Made by a program: the position numbers and the translations under genes. This document shows positions 9,529 to 19,527 of a stretch of DNA of 64,000 bases, piece after piece (position 1 is the first letter of the stretch; each line of letters starts with the position of its first letter). The notes beneath the pieces were generated by a model, which saw only the letters and a list, made by a program, of their open reading frames with translations, did not search any database and was not told the origin of the DNA. Source of the DNA: Histophilus somni (GTDB lineage Bacteria > Pseudomonadota > Gammaproteobacteria > Enterobacterales > Pasteurellaceae); assembly GCF_014202395.1 (NCBI RefSeq), contig NZ_JACHGQ010000001.1, forward strand, positions 124,001 to 188,000, in the 5' to 3' direction.

Positions 9529-11952
9529 ATGAATAAATTTGTATCACAATCTACCATTGATACTTTTTTTGATGGAAAACATGCAGATCCTTTTTCCGTG
9601 TTAGGTATGCATGAAACGTCAAATGGGATTGAAGTAAGGGTATTATTACCGGATGCTGAAAAAGTATTTGTTCTCAGTAAAGAAACAAAAAATGTACTTT
9701 GTGAATTATCGAGGGTAGATGAACGTGGTTTTTTTGCCGGTGTTGTGCCTAATACGCATAGTTTTTTTGCGTATCAATTAGAAGTTTATTGGGGAAATGA
9801 AGCTCAAGTTATAGAAGATCCTTACGCATTTCATCCGATGATTAATGAACTTGATAATTGGCTACTGGCAGAAGGCTCCCATAAACGCCCTTATGAAATT
9901 TTAGGTGCACATTTTACCGAATGTGACAACGTAGCAGGTGTAAATTTTCGTCTGTGGGCACCAAACGCTAAACGTGTTTCGGTCGTAGGCGATTTTAACT
10001 ATTGGGACGGTCGCCGGCACCCAATGCGTTTTCATCAATCTAGCGGTATTTGGGAATTATTTTTACCCAAAGTATCGTTGGGGCAACTGTATAAATTTGA
10101 GCTGTTAGACTGTCATAATCAATTACGCTTAAAAGCCGATCCTTATGCCTTCAGTTCACAATTACGTCCTGATACAGCATCACAAATTGGGGCATTGCCT
10201 GAAATTGTATCAATGACTGAAAAACGCCGAAAAGCTAATCAAGCTGATCAGCCGATTTCAATTTATGAAGTACATTTGGGTTCTTGGCGTCGTAACTTGG
10301 AAAATAATTTTTGGCTGGATTATGATCAAATTGCTGATGAGCTTATTCCCTATGTAAAAGACATGGGATTTACGCATATTGAGCTTTTACCAATCTCTGA
10401 ATTTCCATTTGACGGTTCGTGGGGTTATCAGCCTATTGGTTTATATTCTCCGACTAGCCGTTTTGGTACAGCCGAAGGTTTTAAACGTTTAGTGAATAAA
10501 GCTCATAAGGCTGGAATCAATGTGATTTTAGACTGGGTTCCGGGTCATTTCCCAAGCGATACGCACGGTTTAGTTGCTTTTGACGGTACGGCTTTATATG
10601 AACATGCGGATCCCAAAGAAGGTTATCATCAAGATTGGAATACTTTGATTTATAACTACGGTCGTCATGAAGTAAAAAATTACTTGGCTTCGAATGCGTT
10701 GTATTGGATGGAGCGGTTTGGCTTAGACGGTATTCGAGTAGATGCGGTTGCGTCTATGATTTATCGTGACTATAGCCGTGAAGACGGGCAATGGATACCA
10801 AATCAGTATGGTGGTCGTGAAAATTTGGAGGCCATTGAATTTTTGAAACAAACTAATCATTTATTGGGAACGGAAATTCCTGGTGTTGTATCAATTGCGG
10901 AAGAATCAACCTCTTTTGCCGGTGTTACTCATCCTCCGTATGAAGGTGGTTTAGGTTTTCATTTTAAATGGAATATGGGTTGGATGAACGATACATTGTC
11001 GTATATGAAAAAAGATCCGATTTATCGTCAACATCACCATAACCAAATGACCTTTGGTATGGTGTATCAATATAGTGAGAACTTTATTTTACCGCTTTCA
11101 CATGATGAAGTTGTACATGGTAAATGTTCATTACTCGGTAAAATGCCCGGAGATGCGTGGCAAAAATTTGCTAATTTACGTGCATATTATGGTTATATGT
11201 GGGGTTATCCGGGTAAAAAATTACTCTTTATGGGCAATGAATTTGCTCAAGGCAGAGAATGGAATTATCAGGAAAGTTTGGATTGGTATCTTCTTGATGA
11301 AATTCATGGTGGTGGCTGGCATAAAGCTATACAGGATTATGTTAGAGATCTTAATCATATTTATCAAAAAAATGCACCGCTCTTTGAGTTAGATACGGAT
11401 CCACAAGGTTTTGAATGGCTTGTTGTTGATGATTATCAAAATTCCGTGTTTGTTTTTGAGCGTCGTAGTAAAAAAGATGAACGTATTATTGTTATCAGTA
11501 ATTTCACCCCTGTTTTACGTCAAAATTACCGTTTTGGTGTAAATATTGCCGGTGAATATATGGAAATTTTAAACTCCGATGCACAACAGTATATGGGATC
11601 AAATTCGACAAATACGAGCAAAATTGTAACTGAAGATATTGAAAGTCATAATAAAGCACAATCTATCAGTATTGATATCCCTCCTCTAGCAACAGTGTAT
11701 CTTAAACTGCATAAAGTAAAAAAAGTCAGAAAAATGAGAAAAACCTCGAAAGTTGAAGATACAGCGGTGAAAACAGAGAAAAAAATAGCAAAGGGTAAAA
11801 CCACGAGAACCAAAAAAACTGTCGCTGATACTGTCTCTGAGGCAACAGAGGTTAAGCCTAAAAAGACGGTAACAAAAAGAGCGGTAGTTAAAAAAGTAAA
11901 AAATGCAGAGGTGATTGCAGAATCGACATCAGTAGAAAACAACGTTAGCTAA
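9529..11952 (+). CDS. glgB: 1,4-alpha-glucan branching enzyme with a lysine-rich C-terminal tail
   Basis: Introduces alpha-1,6 branches into glycogen (GH13). N-terminal CBM48-type domains (about residues 1-250) precede the barrel with [15 protein letters not shown] (nucleophile Asp), VSIAEEST (Glu) and [10 protein letters not shown] (Asp). The usual enzyme ends near ATVYLKL at about residue 725. Here the frame continues about 80 residues with a Lys/Thr/Val-rich, histone-H1-like low-complexity tail ([33 protein letters not shown]), giving 807 aa instead of about 730. The extension is in frame with no sign of a frameshift. The next gene glgX begins 25 bases after the stop. Confidence 0.95.
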   Translation: MNKFVSQSTIDTFFDGKHADPFSVLGMHETSNGIEVRVLLPDAEKVFVLSKETKNVLCELSRVDERGFFAGVVPNTHSFFAYQLEVYWGNEAQVIEDPYAFHPMINELDNWLLAEGSHKRPYEILGAHFTECDNVAGVNFRLWAPNAKRVSVVGDFNYWDGRRHPMRFHQSSGIWELFLPKVSLGQLYKFELLDCHNQLRLKADPYAFSSQLRPDTASQIGALPEIVSMTEKRRKANQADQPISIYEVHLGSWRRNLENNFWLDYDQIADELIPYVKDMGFTHIELLPISEFPFDGSWGYQPIGLYSPTSRFGTAEGFKRLVNKAHKAGINVILDWVPGHFPSDTHGLVAFDGTALYEHADPKEGYHQDWNTLIYNYGRHEVKNYLASNALYWMERFGLDGIRVDAVASMIYRDYSREDGQWIPNQYGGRENLEAIEFLKQTNHLLGTEIPGVVSIAEESTSFAGVTHPPYEGGLGFHFKWNMGWMNDTLSYMKKDPIYRQHHHNQMTFGMVYQYSENFILPLSHDEVVHGKCSLLGKMPGDAWQKFANLRAYYGYMWGYPGKKLLFMGNEFAQGREWNYQESLDWYLLDEIHGGGWHKAIQDYVRDLNHIYQKNAPLFELDTDPQGFEWLVVDDYQNSVFVFERRSKKDERIIVISNFTPVLRQNYRFGVNIAGEYMEILNSDAQQYMGSNSTNTSKIVTEDIESHNKAQSISIDIPPLATVYLKLHKVKKVRKMRKTSKVEDTAVKTEKKIAKGKTTRTKKTVADTVSEATEVKPKKTVTKRAVVKKVKNAEVIAESTSVENNVS

Positions 11953-11977
11953 AGGTATAAAAACAATTTGAATTTTT

Positions 11978-13960
11978 ATGAGTAAGATAAGTTTAGGTAA
12001 ACCATATCCTTTAGGTTGTACAGAATGTTGTATGGAAGGTATTGCAGGATTTAATTTTGCAATCTATTCCTCACAGGCAAGTGCGGTTGAACTTTGTATT
12101 TTTAATAAAAATTCTGTTCAAGAAACCCGTTATTCAATGTATTGTACAGAAAATATATGGCATATTTGGATAGCTGAATTGGAATATGGAACCGAATATG
12201 GTTTTCGTATTCATGGCGTGGATGGTTCTTTATCTAATCCAAATAAATTAATGTTAGATCCTTACGCAAAAGCTGTTGTTGGTAAACCTGATTTAAGTTG
12301 TGCAGAAAATAGAGCTTGGTTTTTACTTGAAGATGAGAGAGATAATGCACATTTAGCACCTAAAGCGTTAATTGAATCGTCATCTTTTGATTGGGAAGGA
12401 GATATTTTACCCCAAACACCTTGGTCAGAAAGTATCATTTATGAATTGCATGTAAAAGGTTTTACTCAGTTGCGAGAGGACATTCCGGAAGCAATTCGAG
12501 GGACTTATGCAGGTTTAGCTCATCAAAATGTTATTGCCTATTTGAAAGAATTAGGTGTAAGTGCGGTGGAATTATTGCCAATAAATTATCATTTAGATGA
12601 ACCGCACTTGCAGGAGAAAAGACTACAGAATTATTGGGGTTATAGTCCCTTAGCGATGTTTGCTGTTGAGTCCAAATATTGGTCAAATCAAGCCGATACA
12701 ACACCCTTAACAGAGTTTAAATCAATGGTAAAAGCATTACATAAAGCGGGAATTGAGGTGATTTTAGATGTAGTGTTCAACCATTCTGTTGAATCGGAAA
12801 AGCATTTTCCAACGTTTAGTCAACGAGGAATTGATGATCGGACTTATTATTGGCAGGACGAAGCGGGAAACTACATTAATCTAACAGGTTGTGGAAATAC
12901 ACTTAATTTATCCACTGAAATAGGACGAAAATGGATAATTGATTGTTTATGCTATTGGGTAGAAGAATGTCATGTTGATGGTTTTCGTTTTGATTTAGCC
13001 TCAGTTTTAGGACGAGAAACGCCGGATTTTAATGCTAACGCCTTATTATTTAAAGAAATTGAGCAGGTCTCAATTTTGCAAAAAGTTAAATTTATCGCCG
13101 AACCTTGGGATATAGGTATGGGCGGATACCAAGTAGGTAATTTCCCAGCGTATTTTGCTGAATGGAATGACCGATTTCGTGATGATATGTGTCGTTTTTG
13201 GTTATGGAAAAGTGGTGAACTCGGTGTTTTTGCAGAGCGTTTCGCAGGTTCGAGTGATATATATCGTTGTCAGGGGAAATTACCACATAATTCTATCAAT
13301 TTTATTACCGCACATGATGGTTTTACATTACATGATTTAGTAAGTTATAACCAAAAGCATAATTGGGCAAATGGTGAAGATAATCGAGATGGGCGGAGTG
13401 AGAATTATAGTTATAACCATGGTATGGAAGGATATAAAGAGGGAAATTCTCTTGTTGAAGAAGCTCGTTATTTAAGTCGTAGTGCGTTGTTACTGAGCTT
13501 GTTATTATCAAACGGAACGCCAATGCTATTGGCTGGTGATGAGTTTGGTAATACGCAGTACGGTAATAACAATGCCTATTGCCAAGATAATGAAACAACA
13601 TGGTTAAAATGGCAATATTTTGAACAAGATCTCTTTAATTTGGTTAAGCAAGTTATTGCATTGCGTAAACAAATTCCGAGTTTACAACGGGATAATTGGT
13701 GGCAGGAGAGCAATGTATCTTGGTTAAATATTGATGCTGAGAAGATGTCATTAGATGAGTGGCATAATAAAGGGAGCAAAGCTCTGCAGATTTTGCTGGA
13801 CAGTAAATACCTGTTCGTTATCAACGCAAAAACAAGTTCACAAAAATTCTTATTACCTCAAGGCAATTGGGAGATTTTGTGTTATTCAAAAGTAGTACAT
13901 TTAGAAAACAAGCAGTTGGAGATGACGGATTTGGCTTTTGGTGTGTTGCAGAAAAAGTGA
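11978..13960 (+). CDS. glgX: Glycogen debranching enzyme
   Basis: GH13 isoamylase-type enzyme (660 aa, family about 650-660) that hydrolyses alpha-1,6 branches of phosphorylase-limit dextrins. A CBM48 domain at the N-terminus is followed by the barrel with VDGFRFDLASVLGR (nucleophile Asp), KFIAEPWDIG (Glu) and ITAHDGFTLHDLVSYN (Asp). The N-terminus has an uncommon cluster of cysteines (GCTECC) where most GlgX sequences have few. It works with GlgP and MalQ in degradation, although it sits between the synthetic genes glgB and glgC. No strong ribosome site is seen just before the ATG; AAAGG lies some 20 bases upstream. Confidence 0.95.
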   Translation: MSKISLGKPYPLGCTECCMEGIAGFNFAIYSSQASAVELCIFNKNSVQETRYSMYCTENIWHIWIAELEYGTEYGFRIHGVDGSLSNPNKLMLDPYAKAVVGKPDLSCAENRAWFLLEDERDNAHLAPKALIESSSFDWEGDILPQTPWSESIIYELHVKGFTQLREDIPEAIRGTYAGLAHQNVIAYLKELGVSAVELLPINYHLDEPHLQEKRLQNYWGYSPLAMFAVESKYWSNQADTTPLTEFKSMVKALHKAGIEVILDVVFNHSVESEKHFPTFSQRGIDDRTYYWQDEAGNYINLTGCGNTLNLSTEIGRKWIIDCLCYWVEECHVDGFRFDLASVLGRETPDFNANALLFKEIEQVSILQKVKFIAEPWDIGMGGYQVGNFPAYFAEWNDRFRDDMCRFWLWKSGELGVFAERFAGSSDIYRCQGKLPHNSINFITAHDGFTLHDLVSYNQKHNWANGEDNRDGRSENYSYNHGMEGYKEGNSLVEEARYLSRSALLLSLLLSNGTPMLLAGDEFGNTQYGNNNAYCQDNETTWLKWQYFEQDLFNLVKQVIALRKQIPSLQRDNWWQESNVSWLNIDAEKMSLDEWHNKGSKALQILLDSKYLFVINAKTSSQKFLLPQGNWEILCYSKVVHLENKQLEMTDLAFGVLQKK

Positions 13961-14018
13961 ATAACTCAAGTAAATGTGAGTTAGTCGTGAGTATAAAAAT
14001 AAAAGATAAGGAGTTGCT

Positions 14019-15329
14019 ATGAGTAACAGTATTACTAAAAATTTAAGTAAACATAAACTTGTTAAAGATACCTTAGTATTAATTCTCGCCGGAGGTCGAG
14101 GCTCACGACTTCACGAATTAACAGATAAACGTGCTAAACCAGCTTTATATTTTGGTGGCAACCGTCGTATTATTGATTTTGCTTTATCAAATTGTATTAA
14201 TTCCGGCTTAAATCGCATTGGGGTTGTTACACAATATGCTGCTCATTCTTTATTACGCCATTTACAAAAAGGGTGGTCATTTCTACCGCAAGAACGTGGT
14301 GAATTTATTGATATGTTACCGGCACGTCAGCAAATTGATGATTCTACTTGGTATCGTGGCACAGCTGATGCGGTTTATCAAAATATGGCAATTATTCGTG
14401 ATCATTACCGTCCAAAATATATTTTAATTTTAGCCGGTGATCATATTTATAAACAAGATTATAGCCAAATGCTCTTAGATCATGTTTCAAGCAATGCAAA
14501 ATGTACTGTAGGCTGTATTGAAGTTCCACGTGAACAAGCATCAGAGTTTGGTGTGATGGCAGTGGATGAAAATTTGAAAGTAAAAGCATTTGTTGAGAAG
14601 CCAAAAGATCCACCGGCGATTCCAAATAAACCGGATACTTCTTTAGCTTCAATGGGAATTTATGTGTTTGATGCAGATTATCTATATGATGTATTGATGC
14701 GTGAAGTAAATACACCGTATACCTCTCATGACTTTGGTAAAGATATTCTGCCAAAATCTTTAGAGGAAGAAGTTTTATATGCACATCCGTTTAGCCGATC
14801 TTGTATGGGACGTAATACGGATGGGGAGATTTATTGGCGTGATGTGGGAACGTTAGATAGTTTTTGGCAATCAAATATTGATTTAGTATCTGAACATCCG
14901 CAATTGGATATTTATGACCAACGCTGGCCAATTCGCGGTAATCCGACCCAAACTTATCCATCAAAATTCTTCTATAACAAGCAAGATATTAAACCGGTAG
15001 ATAATTCGCTTATTTCCGGTGGTTGTGTGATTACTGATGCAGAAATTAGTTATTCTGTGTTATTTGATCAAGTGAAAGTGAAAGCTGATTCTAAAGTAGA
15101 ATATTCAGTGGTGTTGCCTCAAGTAACTATCGGTAAAAATTGTATTTTACGTAATTGTATTATTGATCGCCAAGTAGTTATCCCAGATAACACAGTTATT
15201 GGTGTAAATATTGAAGAGGATCGCAAACGCTTCCGTGTAAGTAGCACTGGAAAAGTTATTTTGGTAACTGAATCAATGATGAAAAAATTAAATGGCGAAA
15301 AAGTTGTCTCTGAAATTCATTTAGACTAG
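14019..15329 (+). CDS. glgC: Glucose-1-phosphate adenylyltransferase (ADP-glucose pyrophosphorylase)
   Basis: Makes ADP-glucose from ATP and glucose 1-phosphate, the committed and allosterically regulated step of bacterial glycogen synthesis. The N-terminal nucleotidyltransferase fold has LILAGGRGSRLHELTDKRAKPA at residues about 21-42, with the substrate-binding segment FVEKPKDPP downstream. The C-terminal part is a left-handed beta-helix (KVEYSVVLPQVTIGKNC). Length 436 aa is normal. AAGGAG lies 7 bases before the ATG, the best ribosome site in the operon. Confidence 0.96.
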   Translation: MSNSITKNLSKHKLVKDTLVLILAGGRGSRLHELTDKRAKPALYFGGNRRIIDFALSNCINSGLNRIGVVTQYAAHSLLRHLQKGWSFLPQERGEFIDMLPARQQIDDSTWYRGTADAVYQNMAIIRDHYRPKYILILAGDHIYKQDYSQMLLDHVSSNAKCTVGCIEVPREQASEFGVMAVDENLKVKAFVEKPKDPPAIPNKPDTSLASMGIYVFDADYLYDVLMREVNTPYTSHDFGKDILPKSLEEEVLYAHPFSRSCMGRNTDGEIYWRDVGTLDSFWQSNIDLVSEHPQLDIYDQRWPIRGNPTQTYPSKFFYNKQDIKPVDNSLISGGCVITDAEISYSVLFDQVKVKADSKVEYSVVLPQVTIGKNCILRNCIIDRQVVIPDNTVIGVNIEEDRKRFRVSSTGKVILVTESMMKKLNGEKVVSEIHLD

Positions 15330-15342
15330 GTGTAAATATAAA

Positions 15343-15375
15343 TAAGTGCGGTAGAATTTTTTATTTTTACCGCCT
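15343..15375 (+). repeat. Inverted USS pair between glgC and glgA
   Basis: AAGTGCGGTA and TACCGCCTT form a hairpin whose loop is T-rich. It is too weakly followed by Ts to be a clear terminator, so it may only modulate the transcript between two operon genes. Confidence 0.6.
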
Positions 15376-15398
15376 TGATGGGAGGATTAAAATTAACA

Positions 15399-16838
15399 AT
15401 GAAAGTATTACATGTTTGTTCCGAATTATATCCATTATTAAAAACAGGCGGATTGGCTGATGTAATGGGGGCTTTACCTTTTGCGCAAAATGAAATTGGT
15501 ATTGATGCTAGACTTGTTTTACCGGCTTATCCTGCTATTTCTCGTGGTATCCCCAATACTGTGGTTGTTGCTGAGTTTAATAATTTTGCTGGACATGTTG
15601 TACTACGTTATGGTGAATACAATGGTATTGGTGTTTATTTAATCGATGCACCGCATTTATATGCCCGTGAAGGTAATCCATATCATGATATGTGGTATAA
15701 CGATTATACGGACAACTATAAGCGTTTTGCTTTATTGGCTTGGGTTGGGGCAGAGTTGACTACAGGATTAGACTTTTGGTGGCGTGCTGAAATTGTGCAT
15801 GCTCATGATTGGCATGCAGGCTTAACAGCTGCTTATTTGCATCATAAAGGACGTCCTGCTAAATCGGTGTTTACTATCCATAATTTAGCCTATCAAGGAC
15901 GTTTTTTACCTTATCATCTAACTGAAATTGGGTTGCCTTGGTGGATGTTTAATGTAGATGGATTGGAATTATATGGTGAAATGTCTTATTTAAAAGCCGG
16001 ACTGTATTATTCCGATATTTCTACTGCAGTTAGTCCAACCTATGCCAAAGAAATTACAACACCTGAATTTGCTTATGGTTTACAAGGGTTGTTGCAAACT
16101 TTGAAAGCACAGGGACGATTGGTTGGTATTTTGAATGGCGTAGATGAAAAAATTTGGCATCCGTATAGTGATCCGTATATTGAAGATCATTACAAATTGG
16201 AATCAATGCAGGGTAAACGTAAGAATAAAATAAAATTACAAGCTTATTTTAATTTACCACAAAATCCTAATGCACTGTTATTTGTAATGGTTACACGTCT
16301 AACAGAGCAAAAAGGTGTAGATTTACTAATTGGTAGTGCTGAGAGAATTGTACAACAAGGTGGGCAATTAGCAATTTTAGGTTCCGGTTCAGCACATTTA
16401 GAAGCCGGTATTAATTGGCTTGCACAAGAGTATCCGGAAAATATCGCAGTAAAAATTGGATATGATGAAGCATTATCACATTTAATGATTGCCGGAGGAG
16501 ATGTCATTCTTGTTCCAAGTCGTTTTGAGCCTTGTGGTTTAACGCAGTTATACGGATTAAAATATGGAACTTTACCGTTAGTTCGTTCAACAGGTGGTTT
16601 GGCTGATACTGTCATTGATAGTAGCAGTGAAAACATCAAAGCACGTCATGCAACAGGATTTGTATTTAATGATGCTGATGTTGGGGGATTATGTTATGGT
16701 ATTGATAGTGCATTTACTTTGTGGCGTAAACCAAGTCAATGGGAAAGTGTGATAGTCAATGCTATGGAACAGGATTTCAGTTGGCAGACATCTGCAAAAG
16801 GATATCAATCCCTATATGATATTCTTTTACATAAATAA
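15399..16838 (+). CDS. glgA: Glycogen synthase
   Basis: Transfers glucose from ADP-glucose to the growing alpha-1,4 glucan (GT5). The start at 15399 is chosen because MKVLHVCSELYPLLKTGGLADV is the conserved N-terminus, with the KTGGL ADP-glucose-binding motif. In-frame TTG/ATG codons at 15375 and 15378 precede the GGGAGG ribosome site (15380-15385) and so are unlikely. The product is 479 aa (family about 477). The C-terminal nucleotide-binding half contains VPSRFEPCGLTQLYGLKYG. The GGAGG-to-ATG gap of 13 bases is somewhat long. Confidence 0.95.
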   Translation: MKVLHVCSELYPLLKTGGLADVMGALPFAQNEIGIDARLVLPAYPAISRGIPNTVVVAEFNNFAGHVVLRYGEYNGIGVYLIDAPHLYAREGNPYHDMWYNDYTDNYKRFALLAWVGAELTTGLDFWWRAEIVHAHDWHAGLTAAYLHHKGRPAKSVFTIHNLAYQGRFLPYHLTEIGLPWWMFNVDGLELYGEMSYLKAGLYYSDISTAVSPTYAKEITTPEFAYGLQGLLQTLKAQGRLVGILNGVDEKIWHPYSDPYIEDHYKLESMQGKRKNKIKLQAYFNLPQNPNALLFVMVTRLTEQKGVDLLIGSAERIVQQGGQLAILGSGSAHLEAGINWLAQEYPENIAVKIGYDEALSHLMIAGGDVILVPSRFEPCGLTQLYGLKYGTLPLVRSTGGLADTVIDSSSENIKARHATGFVFNDADVGGLCYGIDSAFTLWRKPSQWESVIVNAMEQDFSWQTSAKGYQSLYDILLHK

Positions 16839-16849
16839 ATTTTTTAGCG

Positions 16850-16885
16850 AAATAATTTGAGTAGAAATATTCAAATTATTTTTTA
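16850..16885 (+). terminator. AT-rich hairpin with T-run between glgA and glgP
   Basis: AAATAATTTGA and TCAAATTATT are complementary, separated by about 10 bases and followed by TTTT. The stem is weak (AT only), so it probably attenuates rather than blocks read-through into glgP. Confidence 0.5.
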
Positions 16886-16959
16886 TAAAATTTTATTGTT
16901 TTTTTTATACAGATGAATAAAATTCGGTAGTTTTTTATTAAATCAGGAGTTTGAGCCTA

Positions 16960-19419
16960 ATGGTAAATACACTTCCCCTTCCTTTTTCTTATAATCGTCC
17001 GGAAAATACGAAGGATTCGTTGAAGAAATCGATTGTATATAAATTAATTTTTTTAATTGGTCGTTCCCCGGAGGAGGCAAGTCAACGTGATTGGCTAAAT
17101 GCAACTTTATACGCCATACGTGATTTAGTAACAGAGGGCTGGATTTCCACTGCCCGTCAAGCAAGAAAAGAAGAAACTCGGCGAGTTTATTATCTTTCAA
17201 TGGAATTTCTCATAGGGCGTACTTTATCTAATGCCTTAATTTCTGAAGGCGTATATCACTTAGCTAAAGATGCTTTAGCTGAACTTAATGTCGATTTAGA
17301 AGATGTATTGGAGAAAGAAGTTGATCCCGGTCTTGGTAATGGTGGATTAGGTCGTCTAGCAGCTTGTTTTATGGACTCTATCGCAACGCTTGCAATACCC
17401 GGTATGGGATATGGTATTCGTTATGAATATGGTATGTTTCAGCAATATATTGAAGATGGCAAACAAGTTGAAAAACCTGATGCGTGGTTAGAAAAAGGTT
17501 ATCCTTGGGAATTTATTCGTCCGTCTAAACGCTTTAATATCCGTTTTGGAGGGCATATTTATTTTGAAGGGAAAAAATGTATTTGGAAAAATGCAGAAGA
17601 AATCACCGCACTTGCTTACGATCAAATGATTCCGGGATATAGCAATGACAGTGCAGCTACACTACGTTTATGGAGTGCAAACGCAGGTGAAACTTTTAAT
17701 TTAGTGTCATTCAATCGTGGTGATTATTTCCATGCTATCGAAGAAAAATCTTCTAGTGAGAATGTTTCTCGAGTACTTTATCCGGATGATTCAACAGCTG
17801 CAGGCAGAGAATTACGTTTACGCCAAGAGTATTTTTTAGTTTCAGCTTCTCTACAAGATATTATTAAACGCCATAAGCGAATTTATAATACATTGGATAA
17901 TTTAGCGGATAAAATTGCAATTCATTTAAACGACACTCATCCTGCTTTAGCTATTCCAGAGTTGATGTATATTTTAATTGATCAAGAAGGATATACTTGG
18001 CAAAAAGCTTGGGATATGTGCTGTCAGATATTCTCTTATACTTGTCATACATTAATGTCTGAAGCACTAGAAACTTGGCCGGTAGAAATGATGGCGAAGA
18101 TATTACCTCGTCATTTACAGATTATCTTTGAAATCAACGATTATTTCTTAGAATATGTCCGCACTTCTGTTACTACTGATAACGACTTTATTCGTCGTAT
18201 ATCATTGATTGAGGAAGGTAATATACGTAAAGTGAGAATGGGGTGGCTATCTGTTGTTGGATCGCATAAAGTAAATGGTGTGGCAGCAATTCATTCGGAT
18301 TTAATGGTAAGTTCTACATTTGCAGATTTTTATCGCATTTATCCTGAACGTTTCACCAATGTCACTAACGGAATCACCCCTCGTCGTTGGATTGCGGTAG
18401 CGAATCCTGATTTATCCGCATTATTTGATAAATATATAGGCACTGAATGGCGTAAAGATTTAACTCAATTAGAAACGCTTAAAGCACATATTCAAGATCC
18501 TGAATTGAAAAAAGCAATTCCAGAGATTAAACGTAAAAATAAACAACGTTTAGCGAATTATGTAAAACAAGAGTTAGGTATTGAATTAAATTCAAACGCT
18601 CTATTTGATGTTCAAGTAAAACGTATCCATGAGTACAAACGTCAAATTCTTAATGTGTTACATATTGTTGCTCGTTACAATGAAATGATTGCTAATCCAG
18701 AAAAAGATTGGACACCTCGGGTCTTTATTTTAGCCGGTAAAGCAGCTTCAGCTTATACGGCAGCAAAACAAACTATCAACCTAATTAATGATGTGGCAAA
18801 TATCATTAATAATGATGATCGCTTACAAGGTCGTTTAAAAGTTGTGTTTATTCCAAATTATAGTGTCAGTCTTGCCCAAATTATTATTCCGGCAGCTGAT
18901 ATTTCAGAACAAATTTCGCTTGCCGGAACAGAAGCCTCCGGTACAAGCAATATGAAATTTGCTTTAAATGGTGCGTTAACGCTAGGGACATTAGATGGTG
19001 CAAATGTGGAGATATTGGAAAATGTTGGAAAAGATAATATCTTCATTTTTGGTAATACCGTAGAGCAAGTAGAAGAGTTACGGCGTAATGGTTATCATCC
19101 ATTTGATATTTATCAGTCGGATGAACAATTACGTGAAGTTATTGATCAGATTAATGCAGGTCGTTTCTCACCCAAAGAACCTACTCGCTATCATGATTTG
19201 TTAAATTCATTGCGTTCTTACGATTATTATCAATCTTTTGCAGATTTTCGTAGCTATGTTGAGATGCAAAAAGCAGTGGATGAAAAATATAAAAATCAAG
19301 AAGCTTGGGTTGAAAGTGCATTGCAAAATATTGTGAATATGAGTTTCTTCTCATCTGACCGCACTATTTTAGAATATGCAGAAAAAATATGGAAAATTGA
19401 GCCATTAAAATTAGCGTAA
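16960..19419 (+). CDS. glgP: Glycogen/maltodextrin phosphorylase
   Basis: Phosphorolyses alpha-1,4 glucans to glucose 1-phosphate (GT35, PLP-dependent). The 819-aa product matches the family (about 815-830). The PLP-binding lysine lies in [19 protein letters not shown], and the substrate-site segment [19 protein letters not shown] is present. The ATG at 16960 is preferred over an in-frame TTG at 16951 because CAGGAG at 16943-16948 is spaced properly for it. Last gene of the glycogen cluster, closed by a strong hairpin. Confidence 0.95.
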   Translation: MVNTLPLPFSYNRPENTKDSLKKSIVYKLIFLIGRSPEEASQRDWLNATLYAIRDLVTEGWISTARQARKEETRRVYYLSMEFLIGRTLSNALISEGVYHLAKDALAELNVDLEDVLEKEVDPGLGNGGLGRLAACFMDSIATLAIPGMGYGIRYEYGMFQQYIEDGKQVEKPDAWLEKGYPWEFIRPSKRFNIRFGGHIYFEGKKCIWKNAEEITALAYDQMIPGYSNDSAATLRLWSANAGETFNLVSFNRGDYFHAIEEKSSSENVSRVLYPDDSTAAGRELRLRQEYFLVSASLQDIIKRHKRIYNTLDNLADKIAIHLNDTHPALAIPELMYILIDQEGYTWQKAWDMCCQIFSYTCHTLMSEALETWPVEMMAKILPRHLQIIFEINDYFLEYVRTSVTTDNDFIRRISLIEEGNIRKVRMGWLSVVGSHKVNGVAAIHSDLMVSSTFADFYRIYPERFTNVTNGITPRRWIAVANPDLSALFDKYIGTEWRKDLTQLETLKAHIQDPELKKAIPEIKRKNKQRLANYVKQELGIELNSNALFDVQVKRIHEYKRQILNVLHIVARYNEMIANPEKDWTPRVFILAGKAASAYTAAKQTINLINDVANIINNDDRLQGRLKVVFIPNYSVSLAQIIIPAADISEQISLAGTEASGTSNMKFALNGALTLGTLDGANVEILENVGKDNIFIFGNTVEQVEELRRNGYHPFDIYQSDEQLREVIDQINAGRFSPKEPTRYHDLLNSLRSYDYYQSFADFRSYVEMQKAVDEKYKNQEAWVESALQNIVNMSFFSSDRTILEYAEKIWKIEPLKLA

Positions 19420-19430
19420 CAAAACTTCAA

Positions 19431-19451
19431 AAGGGAGCGAAACGCTCCCTT
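19431..19451 (+). terminator. Hairpin closing the glycogen operon
   Basis: A perfect 9-bp stem AAGGGAGCG/CGCTCCCTT with a 3-base loop directly after glgP. The downstream T-run is short (TTAATTG), so termination efficiency is uncertain. Confidence 0.75.
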
Positions 19452-19527
19452 AATTGTTATAACTTGAAATACCTAGCGAAAAATCATATCCTAGCACAGT
19501 TTTTCTCAATAAATTTAGGTTGTCATT

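Noticed and set aside
11054-11392. Alternative frame inside glgB
   Set aside because: It overlaps the conserved catalytic region of GlgB in another frame, with no ribosome site or family features.
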